From the NCBI RefSeq assembly GCF_900497805.2, contig NW_020954585.1:44005256-44069255 (forward strand): a stretch of DNA of 64,000 nt, read 5' to 3'. This stretch comes from Vombatus ursinus (Eukaryota > Chordata > Mammalia > Diprotodontia > Vombatidae). Numbering within the stretch: position 1 is the stretch's first letter; each line of letters opens with the position of its first letter. The translations under genes and the position numbers were made by a program. Shown one piece after another: positions 54,920 through 64,000 of this stretch. Below the pieces are notes generated by a model. That model saw only the letters and a program-made list of their open reading frames with translations, ran no database searches and was not told where the DNA came from.

Positions 54920-55765
54920 CTAATGGCAACACTTGCTATATGGCACCCACTGTCTGAAGGCCAGATATTTTATATTTCATCCTTCCCCTAGGGTTCTCTG
55001 GTACCCTTAAGGGGGTTTAGGGTGTGTGTGTGTCTAGACTCTCTGCCAATGGCTCCAGCCCCTACTGAATGTTTCCTCATTTGGATACAGTGATCCTTTG
55101 CACCCCAATTCCATTTAACCACTGGCAGGTGGATTAGCTTTTACAAAGAAATATTTACTGCAAAATGTATAATCACAAATAAACAAACTTAACTCTCCTC
55201 AACATGAAGGAGGCATAATCAGTCCTCTTCACCACCTCCACTCCCCAACCACCTCAGTGTCCAGGTTGGGGAGGGGCATTAGGTTCATAGCTTAGCTCCG
55301 TTCCTATAGAGAAGACAGTTCCAGTACCAAATCTAAACCCCACTCCACCCCATTAGACTCAGGTCCCACCCACCATAGTTTCTCAGGGCTTCTCTGCCAG
55401 GCTGGCTAAGCTGCAACATGCTTCCCTGAATGCTGGCTCTAAGATAACCACGGTTTGAACTCCTGGGTATGCTAGGTCTGGTGGGGATCACCACCAGTGC
55501 CTGAAACTGAGGGCAAACAACACATTTCTTGGAGCCAGGGTAGAAGGGTAGGGAGAGGTATCCAGTTCTCAATTCAGTTCATGGCAGAGTTTTCCTTGTG
55601 GGGCACTTCAATCTTCATCCTTTGGATGCAACAGGAAAGAGCACAAGGGAAAGAGAATGACTTTCTGAGTCTAACTAGTTTTTAAGATGCAGTTCTTCCA
55701 GTTAGGTAGCCAACTGAAGTAGGCTACCCCCCACCTATGTGGTAGGGTTTACAGAGAGCCTCCAT
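54920..55765 (-). mobile_element. LTR-like repeat, second copy (fossil)
   Basis: Homologous to 20998-21809 throughout, for example 'ggattagcttttacaaag', 'catagcttagctccgttcct' and 'tgcaacatgcttccctgaat'. Strongly diverged from it. No internal region or partner is visible nearby. Confidence 0.4.
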
Positions 55766-55937
55766 GTTTGATGATCTGGGATGCTCTAAATTCTATATAT
55801 AACAATTTAAGTTGCCAGGACACATATAGTAGATCACTAGTTTCCTACAAGGTTCAGCTCAGATACCACCTTTCACATGAATCTTTTCCTGATGGTCCTA
55901 TCTGCTAATGACCCCCCATCATTCTGTATCTATGTTG

Positions 55938-56017
55938 TACACACATACACATATGTAGATACATATATGTATGCATATATGTGTACATATATGGTGTATA
56001 AACATACACACACATTA
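55938..56017. repeat. CA/TA-type microsatellite
   Basis: Imperfect acaca, tatgta and catata units. Confidence 0.75.
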
Positions 56018-56454
56018 TCTTCCCTGGCTAAACTAGAAGCATCTCCAGTACAAATCCAAACAGGATAGCAGGAATGACATTCATCTCATACTGTCTCCAT
56101 ATGATTTTAATCTCCTCTGCTAGGTCTCTATATTTTAAAAGTTTTTCATTTCATGTAGCTTGGAAATTATGATTATTTGGTATGGTAATATCCATAACAA
56201 AAGTTGCTCTTAAGTTTTGATGGATCAATGTAATGTCTGGGTAATTATGGGCAATGGCTTGGTCCATGATAATGATCCAAGTTCAGTGTAATTTGTTGAT
56301 TGAGTGCTCCGGGATATTTTAAGGTCTCTGTAATATGGTGAGTAGTTATCTGTCTGCCCATGAAAGATGGTAAGCTTCTGATATATAATTCTAGCCACTG
56401 AATCATATCTCGCTAGGTATTTTGGGAGATGCCAACTTTGAGGTGCAGTTTCTT

Positions 56455-56709
56455 TGTTGTTGTTCGGTTGTTTCAGTCGTGTCCAACTCTTCATGAGCCT
56501 TTTTGGGGTTTTCTTGACAAAGACGCTGGAATGGGTTGCCATTTCCTTCTCCAGCTCATTTTACAGATGATGAAACTGAGGCAAACAGGGTTCAGTGTCT
56601 TGTCCAGGGTCACAGTTAGTCAGTGTCTGAGGCTAGATTTGAGATCAGGAAGACTCAACTTCCCAACTCCAGGCCTGGCACTCTATCCACTGCACTACCT
56701 GGCTGCCCC
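56455..56709 (-). mobile_element. MAR1-type SINE inside the R4-like LINE
   Basis: 'gttgtttcagtcgtgtccaa' (tail) through 'cactacctggctgcccc' (head). Confidence 0.85.
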
Positions 56710-57087
56710 AAAAGCATCTACATTCATCACTTAGTCTGGGCTCTTGAAGGATAACCCTTCTGTAAATTTTGTTGGCAATGATGAGCTTATGCCATTTGAT
56801 GACATATTGTTTGCTTAGCTTATGTGGATGTCATCCAAAGAAGGCCTTTTTATTCCATCCTTGGATCTTAGCCCATTTCACAGGCTCCATCTCTGGAGTT
56901 TCAGTTACATTAGAAAAGTCTAATGGTGTATCCCAGTTATCATCCTTCGTTACTGCTTGGTAAAGTGGTGTCTGTCTCAAAAGTATTTCTGTAGTTTTTT
57001 TAACCTGTTCATCATGTTCTCTAAAAACATTTTCTTAATCATCTTTCTTTTTTGGCAAGGAACTGTTAATCTTGCTATATCTGTCTT

Positions 57088-57290
57088 AGGAAGGAAGGAA
57101 CATTTATAAAGCATCTACCATGTGCCAGGCACTTTACTAATATTATCTCATTTGATCATCACAACTCTGGAGGTAAGAACTATTATTATCCCCATTTTAC
57201 AGTTGAGGAAACTGAAACATACAGAGGTTGTGACTTGCCCAAGGCCACAAGACTGTTAAGTGTCTAAGGCTGGATTTGAACTGGGAAGAA
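57088..57290 (-). mobile_element. MIR/THER-type SINE inside the R4-like LINE
   Basis: 'attatctcatttgatcatca', 'cccattttacagttgaggaa' and 'gtctaaggctggatttgaac'. Confidence 0.75.
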
Positions 57291-57586
57291 TAGTTTTAAA
57301 CCAATTAACAGCTATACAGTGCCAGTCTTGATGTATTAACAAGATCCATTGCCCTAAGAGGCAGGTAGGTAATTATTCTTTCCAGTTCCCTTTGATTCCA
57401 GTAAGTCTCCTAACACATTTGGCCACAACTTTCTTGATATCTTTATGCATGATGTGTCTTGTTTGGAAAAGAACAACATATTGTAAATATCACACTCATC
57501 CACTATTTCAATGTGACCTCCAGATTCAAGTTCAAAGTCTTTTAGTCTCTGTCTTTCCTGGACATACATTATTTTTGTTGTTTTCA

Positions 57587-57860
57587 CATAATAATAATAA
57601 TAGTAAAACCTTATGTAACACCTAATATGTGCTAGGCACTGTACTAAGTGCTTTCAAATTATTATCTCATTTGATCCTCACAACAACCCTGAGATGTAGA
57701 TGCTATTATTGTCCCCATTTCACAGATGAGAAAACTGAAATAGAGATTAGGTGACTTGTCCAGGGTCACACAGCTAATACATGTCTGAGGCTGGATTTGA
57801 ACTCTGGCCTTCCTGACCCCAAGCCCAGTTCCCTATCCACTTCAAGACCTAATGTGATTT
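57587..57860 (-). mobile_element. MIR/THER-type SINE
   Basis: 'acctaatatgtgctaggcac', 'atctcatttgatcctcacaa' and 'ggtgacttgtccagggtcac'. It abuts the upstream end of the R4-like LINE fragment. Confidence 0.8.
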
Positions 57861-58490
57861 TGCACATAACAAAATCAATAAAAATCTTGGCTCCTAGCCT
57901 TTTTAAAATTTAAATTTCCCAGACCCCTGTTATAATTGGTTCATAATAACTTAGTTGAGGGTCCCCTTTTCTAGTTGTTTTCTTTTGGCTCCAAGATCAC
58001 CATGGTTCAAACACCAATAACTCGACTTAGAGTTATTTTGCTGATCTTTGGGCATTTTCTCCATAGCAACCCACAGCCCTTAGCAGAGACTTTTGAACAG
58101 CATGTCAAAGGTTTCCTCCAGGGAGCAGTTAAATCTTAGATTCTTAGTAAAGGACAGAAGATGAGAAAAAGAGGTAGGGAACAAGAGCACGAAATTTCAG
58201 CCCCAGAGAGCCAGGTTAAAAGGCCATACTCAATGATGCTTGGAAGGAATGAGACACTGCTGGACCCACTTATGGTTATTCTCCATCACTGCTGTTTTCT
58301 TAGTTTTTATCAAATACAGCCTGAACAGAATAAAAGCAACAGAATGTTCACAGGAATTCTGAGAGATTTTAAAGGGATGTTAAGTTTGAAAGATTTTGGA
58401 ATAAAATGGAGTTAAGGCAGAAGGTTGTAATTAAAGGTAAAAGAGCAAGGGATTCAGCACAGATATATTATCAGGGCATGCCTTATGACC
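57861..58490. other. No repeat recognised
   Basis: The plus-strand open frame at 58161-58415 has no motif. I looked here for the upstream part of the R4-like LINE and did not find it. Confidence 0.35.
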
Positions 58491-58817
58491 AATCAATCAA
58501 TAAACATTTATTAAGCACCTGCTAAGCACTTGGGGATAAAAAGAAGCAAAAGATACTCCCTGCCCTGAACAACAAAATGTAAACAAATATAAACAAAATA
58601 AGCTACAGATAAACAGATGATTAACAGAGGGAAGGAGCTAGAATTACAAGAGTTTGGGGAAAGCTATTTTTTAGATAGGATTTTAGTTGGGACTTGAAGG
58701 AAGCCAGGGAGGTCAGTATTTAAATGCTTTAAAAAAAAAAAAAAAGAGCAAAGGAGGAAGAGCATTCCAGGCATGGAAAACAGCCAGAGAAAATTCTAGG
58801 AGCTAAGAAATAGTTTC

Positions 58818-58992
58818 GGGGGCAGCTAGGTGGCACAGTGGACAGAGCACTGACCCTGAAGTCAGGAGGACCTGAGTTCAAATCCAGGCTCAGACCAAAC
58901 ACTTGACACTTACCAGCTGTGTGACCCTGGGCAAGTCACTTAACCCCAATTGCCAAAAAAAAAAAAAAAAAAAGGAAGGAAGAAAGAAAGAA
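58818..58992 (+). mobile_element. CORE-SINE with A-rich/GAAA tail
   Basis: 'ggggcagctaggtggcacag' through 'cacttaaccccaattgcc' and about 20 A, then (GAAA)n. Confidence 0.9.
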
Positions 58993-59075
58993 AACAAACA
59001 GAGTTTTTTCTTTGTGGAATAACCAGGAGGGCAGTGCCACTAGATCAAAGAGTATGTTCGGAATAAGGTATGAGT

Positions 59076-59326
59076 AGGGGCAGCTAAGTGACACAGTAGA
59101 TAGAGTTCCAGGCCTGGAGTCAGGAAGACTCATCTTCCTGAGTTCAAATCTGGCCTCAGACACTTCCTAGCTGTGTGACCCTGGGCAAGACACTTAACCC
59201 AGTTTGCCTCAGTTTCCTCATCTGCAAAATGAGCTGGGGAGGGAAATGGCAAACCATTTTAATATCTTTGCCAAGAAAACCCCAAATGGTGTTATAAAGA
59301 GTCAAAAACAACTGAACAACAAAAAA
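59076..59326 (+). mobile_element. MAR1-type SINE
   Basis: 'ggggcagctaagtgacacag' through 'aaaaccccaaatggtgttat' and 'acaactgaacaac'. Confidence 0.9.
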
Positions 59327-59504
59327 TATATAAGAGGATAGGTCTGATGGAACTTGCAGTGATTTAATTCATATGAAAGAGTTGAAATTCAAATTCTTTT
59401 TTTCATTATTTTCCAATTCTCTCAAATGATCCTTTGTATCTCAAGAGATACAAAAAAAAAAACCCAACACACACATACCTTCTAATACTTGAGGTGGAGG
59501 GAGA

Positions 59505-59685
59505 GATGTACAATAGGAAAAGTGATGAATTTGGAACTGGAATACCTAGGTTTAGTTCCCAGTTTTGCCATTTAATAGCTGTTTGGCCCTGGACAAGGCA
59601 CTTAACCTCTCTGTAAAATGAGAGGGTTGGACTATATGATCTGTAAGGTCCCTTTCAATTCTAAATCTATGATCCCTGAGAGCTC
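59505..59685 (+). mobile_element. MIR-type SINE
   Basis: 'tggccctggacaaggcactt', 'ggttggactatatgatctgt' and 'caattctaaatctatgatcc'. Confidence 0.7.
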
Positions 59686-60054
59686 AACTCTGAACTAGGC
59701 AGACAATGGAGGCAGGGCAGTGTTCAGAGTGGAGACAGTCTGGTTTAATTAACTAACTGGAGATGGAGAGAGAGTAAATGCTAATAGGCACTTGAACGCT
59801 TTAAATACTGAAGCCAAATCCTTTTCTTAGTCAGTTTGCTTTGTCCTAAAACCATTCCGAGCATCTCTTATTCCAATGACAAAATGGCAAATCCATAATT
59901 TGTAATTAACACAGATCCATATTTTGTAATTAACACTCTACTTTAGCAAAAGAGAAGCCTACTTCCAATTGCAAAAGAAATTGGATTGCTGCCTTCAGAA
60001 TGAATGAATGGGTCATTACAATTCTAGATTTACAAAAGACATGCTCCACTGTGA
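59686..60054. other. Non-repetitive stretch with a small tandem duplication
   Basis: 59891-59912 and 59915-59936 are near-identical 22-base units ending 'tgtaattaacac', each holding a TAATTA homeodomain-type core. Confidence 0.4.
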
Positions 60055-60211
60055 CAGCATGTGTCATAATGAATAGAGGCCTGGCCTTGGGGTCAGGAAC
60101 ACCTCAGTTCAAGTACTGATTCTCTTGTGCATCGTTCTTCCTTCATTTTTGAAGAGGACCAATGAAATCACAGAGTGATGTCTTGACTTGTGAGATTTAA
60201 GTAGGTATAAT
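60055..60211. mobile_element. SINE head, then a reversed MAR4-like tail
   Basis: 60055-60123 reads as a plus-strand SINE part ('ggccttggggtcaggaacac'). 60125-60211 is the complement of the 43085-43665 tail ('gaggaccaatgaaatcacag', 'gatgtcttgacttgtg'). The latter continues after the L1 at 60553. Confidence 0.5.
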
Positions 60212-60552
60212 TTTTTAAATAATTTTTATTGATTTTTTAATATTATCCCAGTTTTCCCCACTATCCCTTTCCTCTCCTTCCCATAGAACCATCCCATATA
60301 ACAAATGGTATTTTTTAAAGACAAAAAAATGAAAGAAAGAAAAAGAGGAAAAAAATCAGTACAAGTAATCAATACACTGAAAAATTCCAATGACACATGC
60401 AATGTGCAAAACTCCTAGACATTCCACTTCCACCATCTGGCAAGTTGGGGATGTCTTCTCATATCTCTTCATTTAAGTTATGCTTCCTCTCTATAACTTT
60501 ATTACATTCACTCTTGATTTCTTGGTGTGCATGGTTGTTCTTTGCATTAGTG
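60212..60552 (-). mobile_element. L1 3' UTR, old subfamily
   Basis: 'tttttattgattttttaata', 'accatcccatataacaaatg' and 'gtcttctcatatctcttcat' are the complement of an L1 3' end. Duplication ggtataat at 60204-60211 and 60553-60560. Confidence 0.55.
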
Positions 60553-60560
60553 GGTATAAT

Positions 60561-61159
60561 ATTAATGCTGATGTGATTAGACACAATCCCTCCAGTCAAG
60601 GCCCTCGTAATCTCCTTTGGAGATTAAGTTAAGGCCTAAACCTCAGTATTGACAATACAACAGTGGAGATTGGAGTGGTAACACAAAAGAATATAAAATG
60701 ACCTTGTATTTGGTAGACTCAGTATTTGTTGATGGTTTTTGATCAAATACGGATCAAATTCATCATTTAGATAGAAAATACTCTTAAATCTCAAATCAAA
60801 TATTGTCAAAAATCTCAAGTGTGCATACTTTACCAACTTTCATACTTGAATCCACCCTTCTGGTTCAGTAATGGGAATGCCATATTTCCCTCCTTCACAG
60901 ACAGAAGTCTCTTATGGTTGCTAGAAGCCGGATCGATTATTGGGACTGGCACTGAGGATAAATAGCCAGTGTTAGTGTCCTGTAGCTCTGCTGACACGGA
61001 CCTCTCTAATTCCAGGAGGATTTGTGAAAGAGTACTGGACAAAAAACTTGCAATTTCACATACAATCCTTTTTCTCTGTTCTCCTATGAATATGCACATA
61101 CTCATTCTACTTGGTGTCTATGTTCAGAATACATATAAAAATTAATATTAATGATAAAA
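60561..61159. other. No gene or repeat recognised beyond a MAR4-like remnant
   Basis: The minus-strand open frames at 60636-60836 and 60830-61105 (66 and 91 codons) have no motif. Confidence 0.35.
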
Positions 61160-61335
61160 ACAATAAAGAATTACTAGACTTGGAGTCAGAAGGCCTGCAT
61201 TTGAGTCTAATCTCTACCATTTATAAGCCATGTGACCCTGACATGTAGCCCATATCACCTCCTTTGACCTCAGTTTCCTCATTTGTAAAATGAAGACAGG
61301 ACTAGCCAGTCTTTGAGGCCCCTTCTAGATCTAGA
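61160..61335 (+). mobile_element. MIR-type SINE
   Basis: 'cttggagtcagaaggcctgc', 'cctcagtttcctcatttgta' and 'aggccccttctagatctaga'. Confidence 0.7.
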
Positions 61336-61629
61336 GTTTTCTGGGGTTCTTGCCCCCAGAATACACCTAAGGCTGCTAGTACTTTATTTGTTACCAACCA
61401 TCCCCCAGGGGACAATTGTCTAAGAGCAAATCTCCATCAGGATTCTAAATGGAAATATCAGAGTTGAGTCAGATTGTTTTCAAAGGTGAATTTTCAGGCA
61501 CCTTGATTTTAGCCCTCTGCTGACTTATTGGGGGAAGAATCAATCTTATTACAATGCTAACTCCCTTCAGCATTCCTTGCCCTCTTCACTTGCTCCAGGT
61601 GAACAAAAGGGAGGGAAATTCTTAGGGAT

Positions 61630-61820
61630 TTGAAGATTCATAGCATCATAACTTTAGAGATGGGAGGGACGTTAAGGGCCATTAAGCCCATGCCTCTCAT
61701 TTTACAGATGAGGAAAATGAGGTACAGAGTGACCTGCCTAGGGTCACACTGCTAGTGGTATCTGAGGTGGAATTTGAATGCAGGTCTTCCTGACTCCTGG
61801 TCCCGTACACTATTCACTAC
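61630..61820 (-). mobile_element. MIR-type SINE
   Basis: 'gttaagggccattaagccca', 'ctcattttacagatgaggaa' and 'cctagggtcacactgctagt'. Confidence 0.7.
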
Positions 61821-62559
61821 AGAAACGACACAGATCAATATGACTGAACAGAACAAAAACACACTAAAAGAAGTTTTATAAAATTCTATCTCTCCAAGGA
61901 AGGGATATGGATTTGATATTTCTGAATATTTCACCTAGTCTTCCAGTAGAATTAAATCTGTAACATGCTTCCCTGATGGAGAAACTCAGGCACCTAATAG
62001 CTTTCATTACTTTCCAGAACATAACAATAAATCTCATCTTTCTCAAGGGAAAACTGTTGATTTATTTTCATGAAATACAGAAGGAAAGAAAATTTATCCC
62101 TGCCCCAGCTATCTGCTCTTTGTCCTTATATTTGCAATAATCTATGTTCCTAGTTCATAACTGTCTCTTTTCTCATTATCTTCCTGAGGTTTCTGCATCA
62201 CTTCCCTCTAACACTTTTGCTCATATGCAGAGAGATGGGTGGGTTTTTATTGTCAAATACCCCTAGTGGAGCTAATTTGGTACTTCAGGAAGGAAGGTTG
62301 ATTTTCCAGTAGGTGGCACTCATTCTACATAAAGTCATCATTCCTTATAACAGGAAACCTTGTGTAGTCGGAGATCCTAGAGGGGTAGAGAGCTTCTAAA
62401 TCCTAGAAACAGAAGTCTTAATTAAAGGAAGCCTGAGAAATTTTCTGCCTCTGAGATACTTGTACTCATTCTTCCCTCTTCCCCGAGGTGATGAATGAGC
62501 CTTTTGCTTTATTGTGCTCCATAAAATTTCCCAGGAATTTCTTCTCTTTATTTGTTGTT
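61821..62559. other. Largely non-repetitive stretch
   Basis: No repeat recognised. It contains the CTCF-like site at 62306. Confidence 0.4.
62306..62320 (+). promoter_or_regulatory. CTCF-like binding motif
   Basis: CCAGTAGGTGGCACT fits CCASYAGRKGGCRSY at every position. It lies in apparently unique sequence. Confidence 0.5.
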
Positions 62560-62685
62560 TTCCCTATTAGAATGTAAGCTCCTTGAGGGCAGGGACTCTC
62601 TTGCTTGCATTTTTATCCTGAGTGCTTAGCACAGTATCCAATACATAGTAAACACTTAATAAATACTTTATCAATCTATCTAAAA
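62560..62685 (+). mobile_element. L2 3' end
   Basis: 'gaatgtaagctccttgaggg', 'cagggactctcttgcttgc' and 'cttagcacagtatccaatac'. Confidence 0.75.
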
Positions 62686-62894
62686 ATGATACCTAAAATG
62701 TTCCAAATGAATGGAAATTATCTTCAAAGACTCCCAGTAAAGGAAATCTGACAATCATCTATTTCAGAGCCCTCATTGACAGCAAATGCTTCCTTATGGT
62801 TCACTGAAATTCCACCTCCATCCTATCTTATCTGTGGAGATGGAGAAGCTGTTAAGTATAAAGAAATTTCACTTAAAGGCCCTAGCCAAATCTC

Positions 62895-63045
62895 AGACCT
62901 TGGCAGGGCTGGACTCTAAAGACAGGAAAACCTATATGCAAATTTCTCCTCTGACAACTGTTAATTCTGTGACCCTGGTTATGTCACTTAATTTCCCTAG
63001 AATTAATTTCTTCACTTGTAATACAGATTATTATTATTATTCAAA
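62895..63045 (+). mobile_element. MIR-type SINE
   Basis: 'gtgaccctggttatgtcact' and 'cttcacttgtaatacagat'. Confidence 0.55.
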
Positions 63046-63402
63046 TGGATGGATCTGTGCCTCTTAGATATTCATTCCAATGATGTAGAATGCCACCTAT
63101 CGATGTTTATTCATTTGTATTTTTCCTTCTTTCATGCGTTACCATGGCCAAAGAATTGATCCCCAGGCCAGGATAAGGAGTCTCTCTATACCTAGCGAGG
63201 CCAGTCCTCAGGAAGCACTCAATCTATTGCCTGGGCTATACTCAAAGCCCTTTCAATATGGGAGGGTCTGCCAGAAGTTACGAGTCACTTGCGTAACCTT
63301 CAAGAACCCAGGATCTCCTCTTCCTCATTTACTGGAGTAAGATTTTGTGGAGGTGTTATTATAGGTAATAATACCTGTATTATCTACCTCAGAAGAAGTA
63401 GC
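63046..63402. other. No gene or repeat recognised
   Basis: A 68-codon open frame (63134-63340) has no motif. Confidence 0.35.
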
Positions 63403-63590
63403 CCGGCTTAATGGGAACAGTGTTGAATTTGGAATCGTGAAAAGCTAAGTTCTGGTTCTGCCCCTGCCACTTATTAACTGTATGATCCTTGGCAAGTCAC
63501 TTAACCCCTTCAGCATCCAAGGCCTCCTTAAGAGTTATCTAAATTAGATAGGAATTGTGGTGGAGAAAATTCTCACACAGATAACAATCA
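63403..63590 (+). mobile_element. CORE-SINE, third type or MIR
   Basis: 'tatgatccttggcaagtcac' and 'ccaaggcctccttaagagtt'. Confidence 0.5.
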
Positions 63591-63892
63591 CTGATCATTG
63601 GCTTGGCCTACCTCACAAAATTGTTGTGAACCATTTCCAAACCACAATGCCTACATGTCATTGTCTACTGGCTCATCCTCTTCACACCAGAACCTTGGAC
63701 TCTGATCATGGGACCACTATGAGATCTGAAAGGTGAGCTTTTGATAAAGATAAGGATCTTGACGTGGACAAGGACCTTGCCCAGAACCAGGCCTCCTTTC
63801 ATGTTTCTTCTTGGCTATTTCCAAAACAAGAGGACATGTACGTACCTTCTTCTTTTCTCCCCCTTCCCAACTGTCTCCTAGATCCCTTTCAC

Positions 63893-64000
63893 CTGTTGTA
63901 ACCTCCTTGAGGGTAGGGACTGTCTTGCTTGATGGTATTTGTAACACCAGCACATAGCACGGTTCCTGGCACACATTAAGCACTTAATATATGCTTTATC
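63893..64000 (+). mobile_element. L2 3' end
   Basis: 'ctccttgagggtagggactg' and 'ggttcctggcacacattaag', running to the window edge. 63591-63892 before it shows no recognised repeat. Confidence 0.7.

Larger units (their letters stand above)
56066..57595 (-). mobile_element. LINE with R2/R4-Dong-like C-terminus, decayed
   Basis: Read from 57590 downward the minus strand gives 'IEIVDECDIYNM', then in another frame 'MHKDIKKVVAKCVRRLTGI', which resemble the end of the reverse transcriptase and thumb of R2/R4-type LINEs. After a SINE gap, about 57040-56715 gives 'WDTPLDFSNVTETPEMEP' and 'DECRCF'. After a second SINE come 'YLARYDSVARIIYQKL' and 'PYYRDLK', and finally 'HNYPDITLI', 'VMDITIPNNHN' and 'LLKYRDLAEEIKIIW'. 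The CxC...H, PD...D and KYxxL order fits the zinc knuckle and restriction-like endonuclease of these elements. Several frameshifts and stops are present, and the 5' part is missing. Confidence 0.6.
58494..59370 (-). mobile_element. L2 LINE 3' portion split by two SINEs
   Basis: 'caataaacatttattaagca', 'gggacttgaaggaagccagg' and 'gaagagcattccaggcatgg' at left; 'ccaggagggcagtgccacta' and 'aggataggtctgatggaact' after the SINEs. Confidence 0.65.

Noticed and set aside
1-64000. CRISPR arrays, operons, riboswitches, phage or plasmid features
   Set aside because: The repeat content is plainly that of a mammalian nuclear genome, and no regularly spaced short repeats were seen.

Overview
The window looks like intergenic or intronic DNA from a marsupial nuclear genome. 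The evidence is the repeat content: a CORE-SINE with a 'ggcagctaggtgg' head and an 'aattgcctca' plus A-rich tail, a MAR1-type SINE with a BovB/RTE-derived tail, abundant MIR/THER and L2 remains, and L1 elements with a distinctive 3' UTR. I could not fix the species. CpG is scarce. There are two 10-base N gaps, at 1863-1872 and 18086-18095. I found no intact host protein-coding gene. Every recognisable protein piece belongs to a transposable element.

Layout. 0-5 kb: L2 LINE remains and a MIR copy split by a hAT transposon that is itself split by an L1. 5-14 kb: SINEs, old L1 3' ends, a second hAT-like element and a SINE joined to a BovB fragment. 14-17.6 kb: a 1.7-kb L1 inserted in a MAR1-type SINE, a mini L1-tail insertion and a reverse L1 with a 17-bp target duplication. 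18-20.8 kb: an L1 fragment across an assembly gap, then an L1 that has both its 5' end and its 3' end but lacks its middle. 21-30.7 kb: an LTR-like repeat, an old L1, SINEs, an RTE piece and L2 ends. 31-32.7 kb: a Tigger/pogo DNA transposon holding SINEs and a microsatellite. 33-42 kb: a tRNA-like sequence, two palindromic hAT miniature elements with 8-bp duplications, and MIR/THER copies. 42-46 kb: mostly unclassified sequence with a MAR4-like repeat. 46.7-47.6 kb: L2 reverse-transcriptase fossil. 48-55.8 kb: L1 copies, a 7SL (SRP) RNA pseudogene, a CTCF-like site and the second LTR-like repeat. 56-57.6 kb: the most unusual item, a decayed LINE whose C-terminus resembles the restriction-like endonuclease of R2/R4-Dong elements. 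58-64 kb: L2, SINEs, an old L1 tail, MIR copies and a second CTCF-like site.

The elements do not form a working pathway. Their interest is historical: target-site duplications and nesting give a relative order of insertion (MIR, L2 and DNA transposons first, then CORE-SINEs and L1). All calls come from reading the sequence, without a database search, so family names are best matches from memory.
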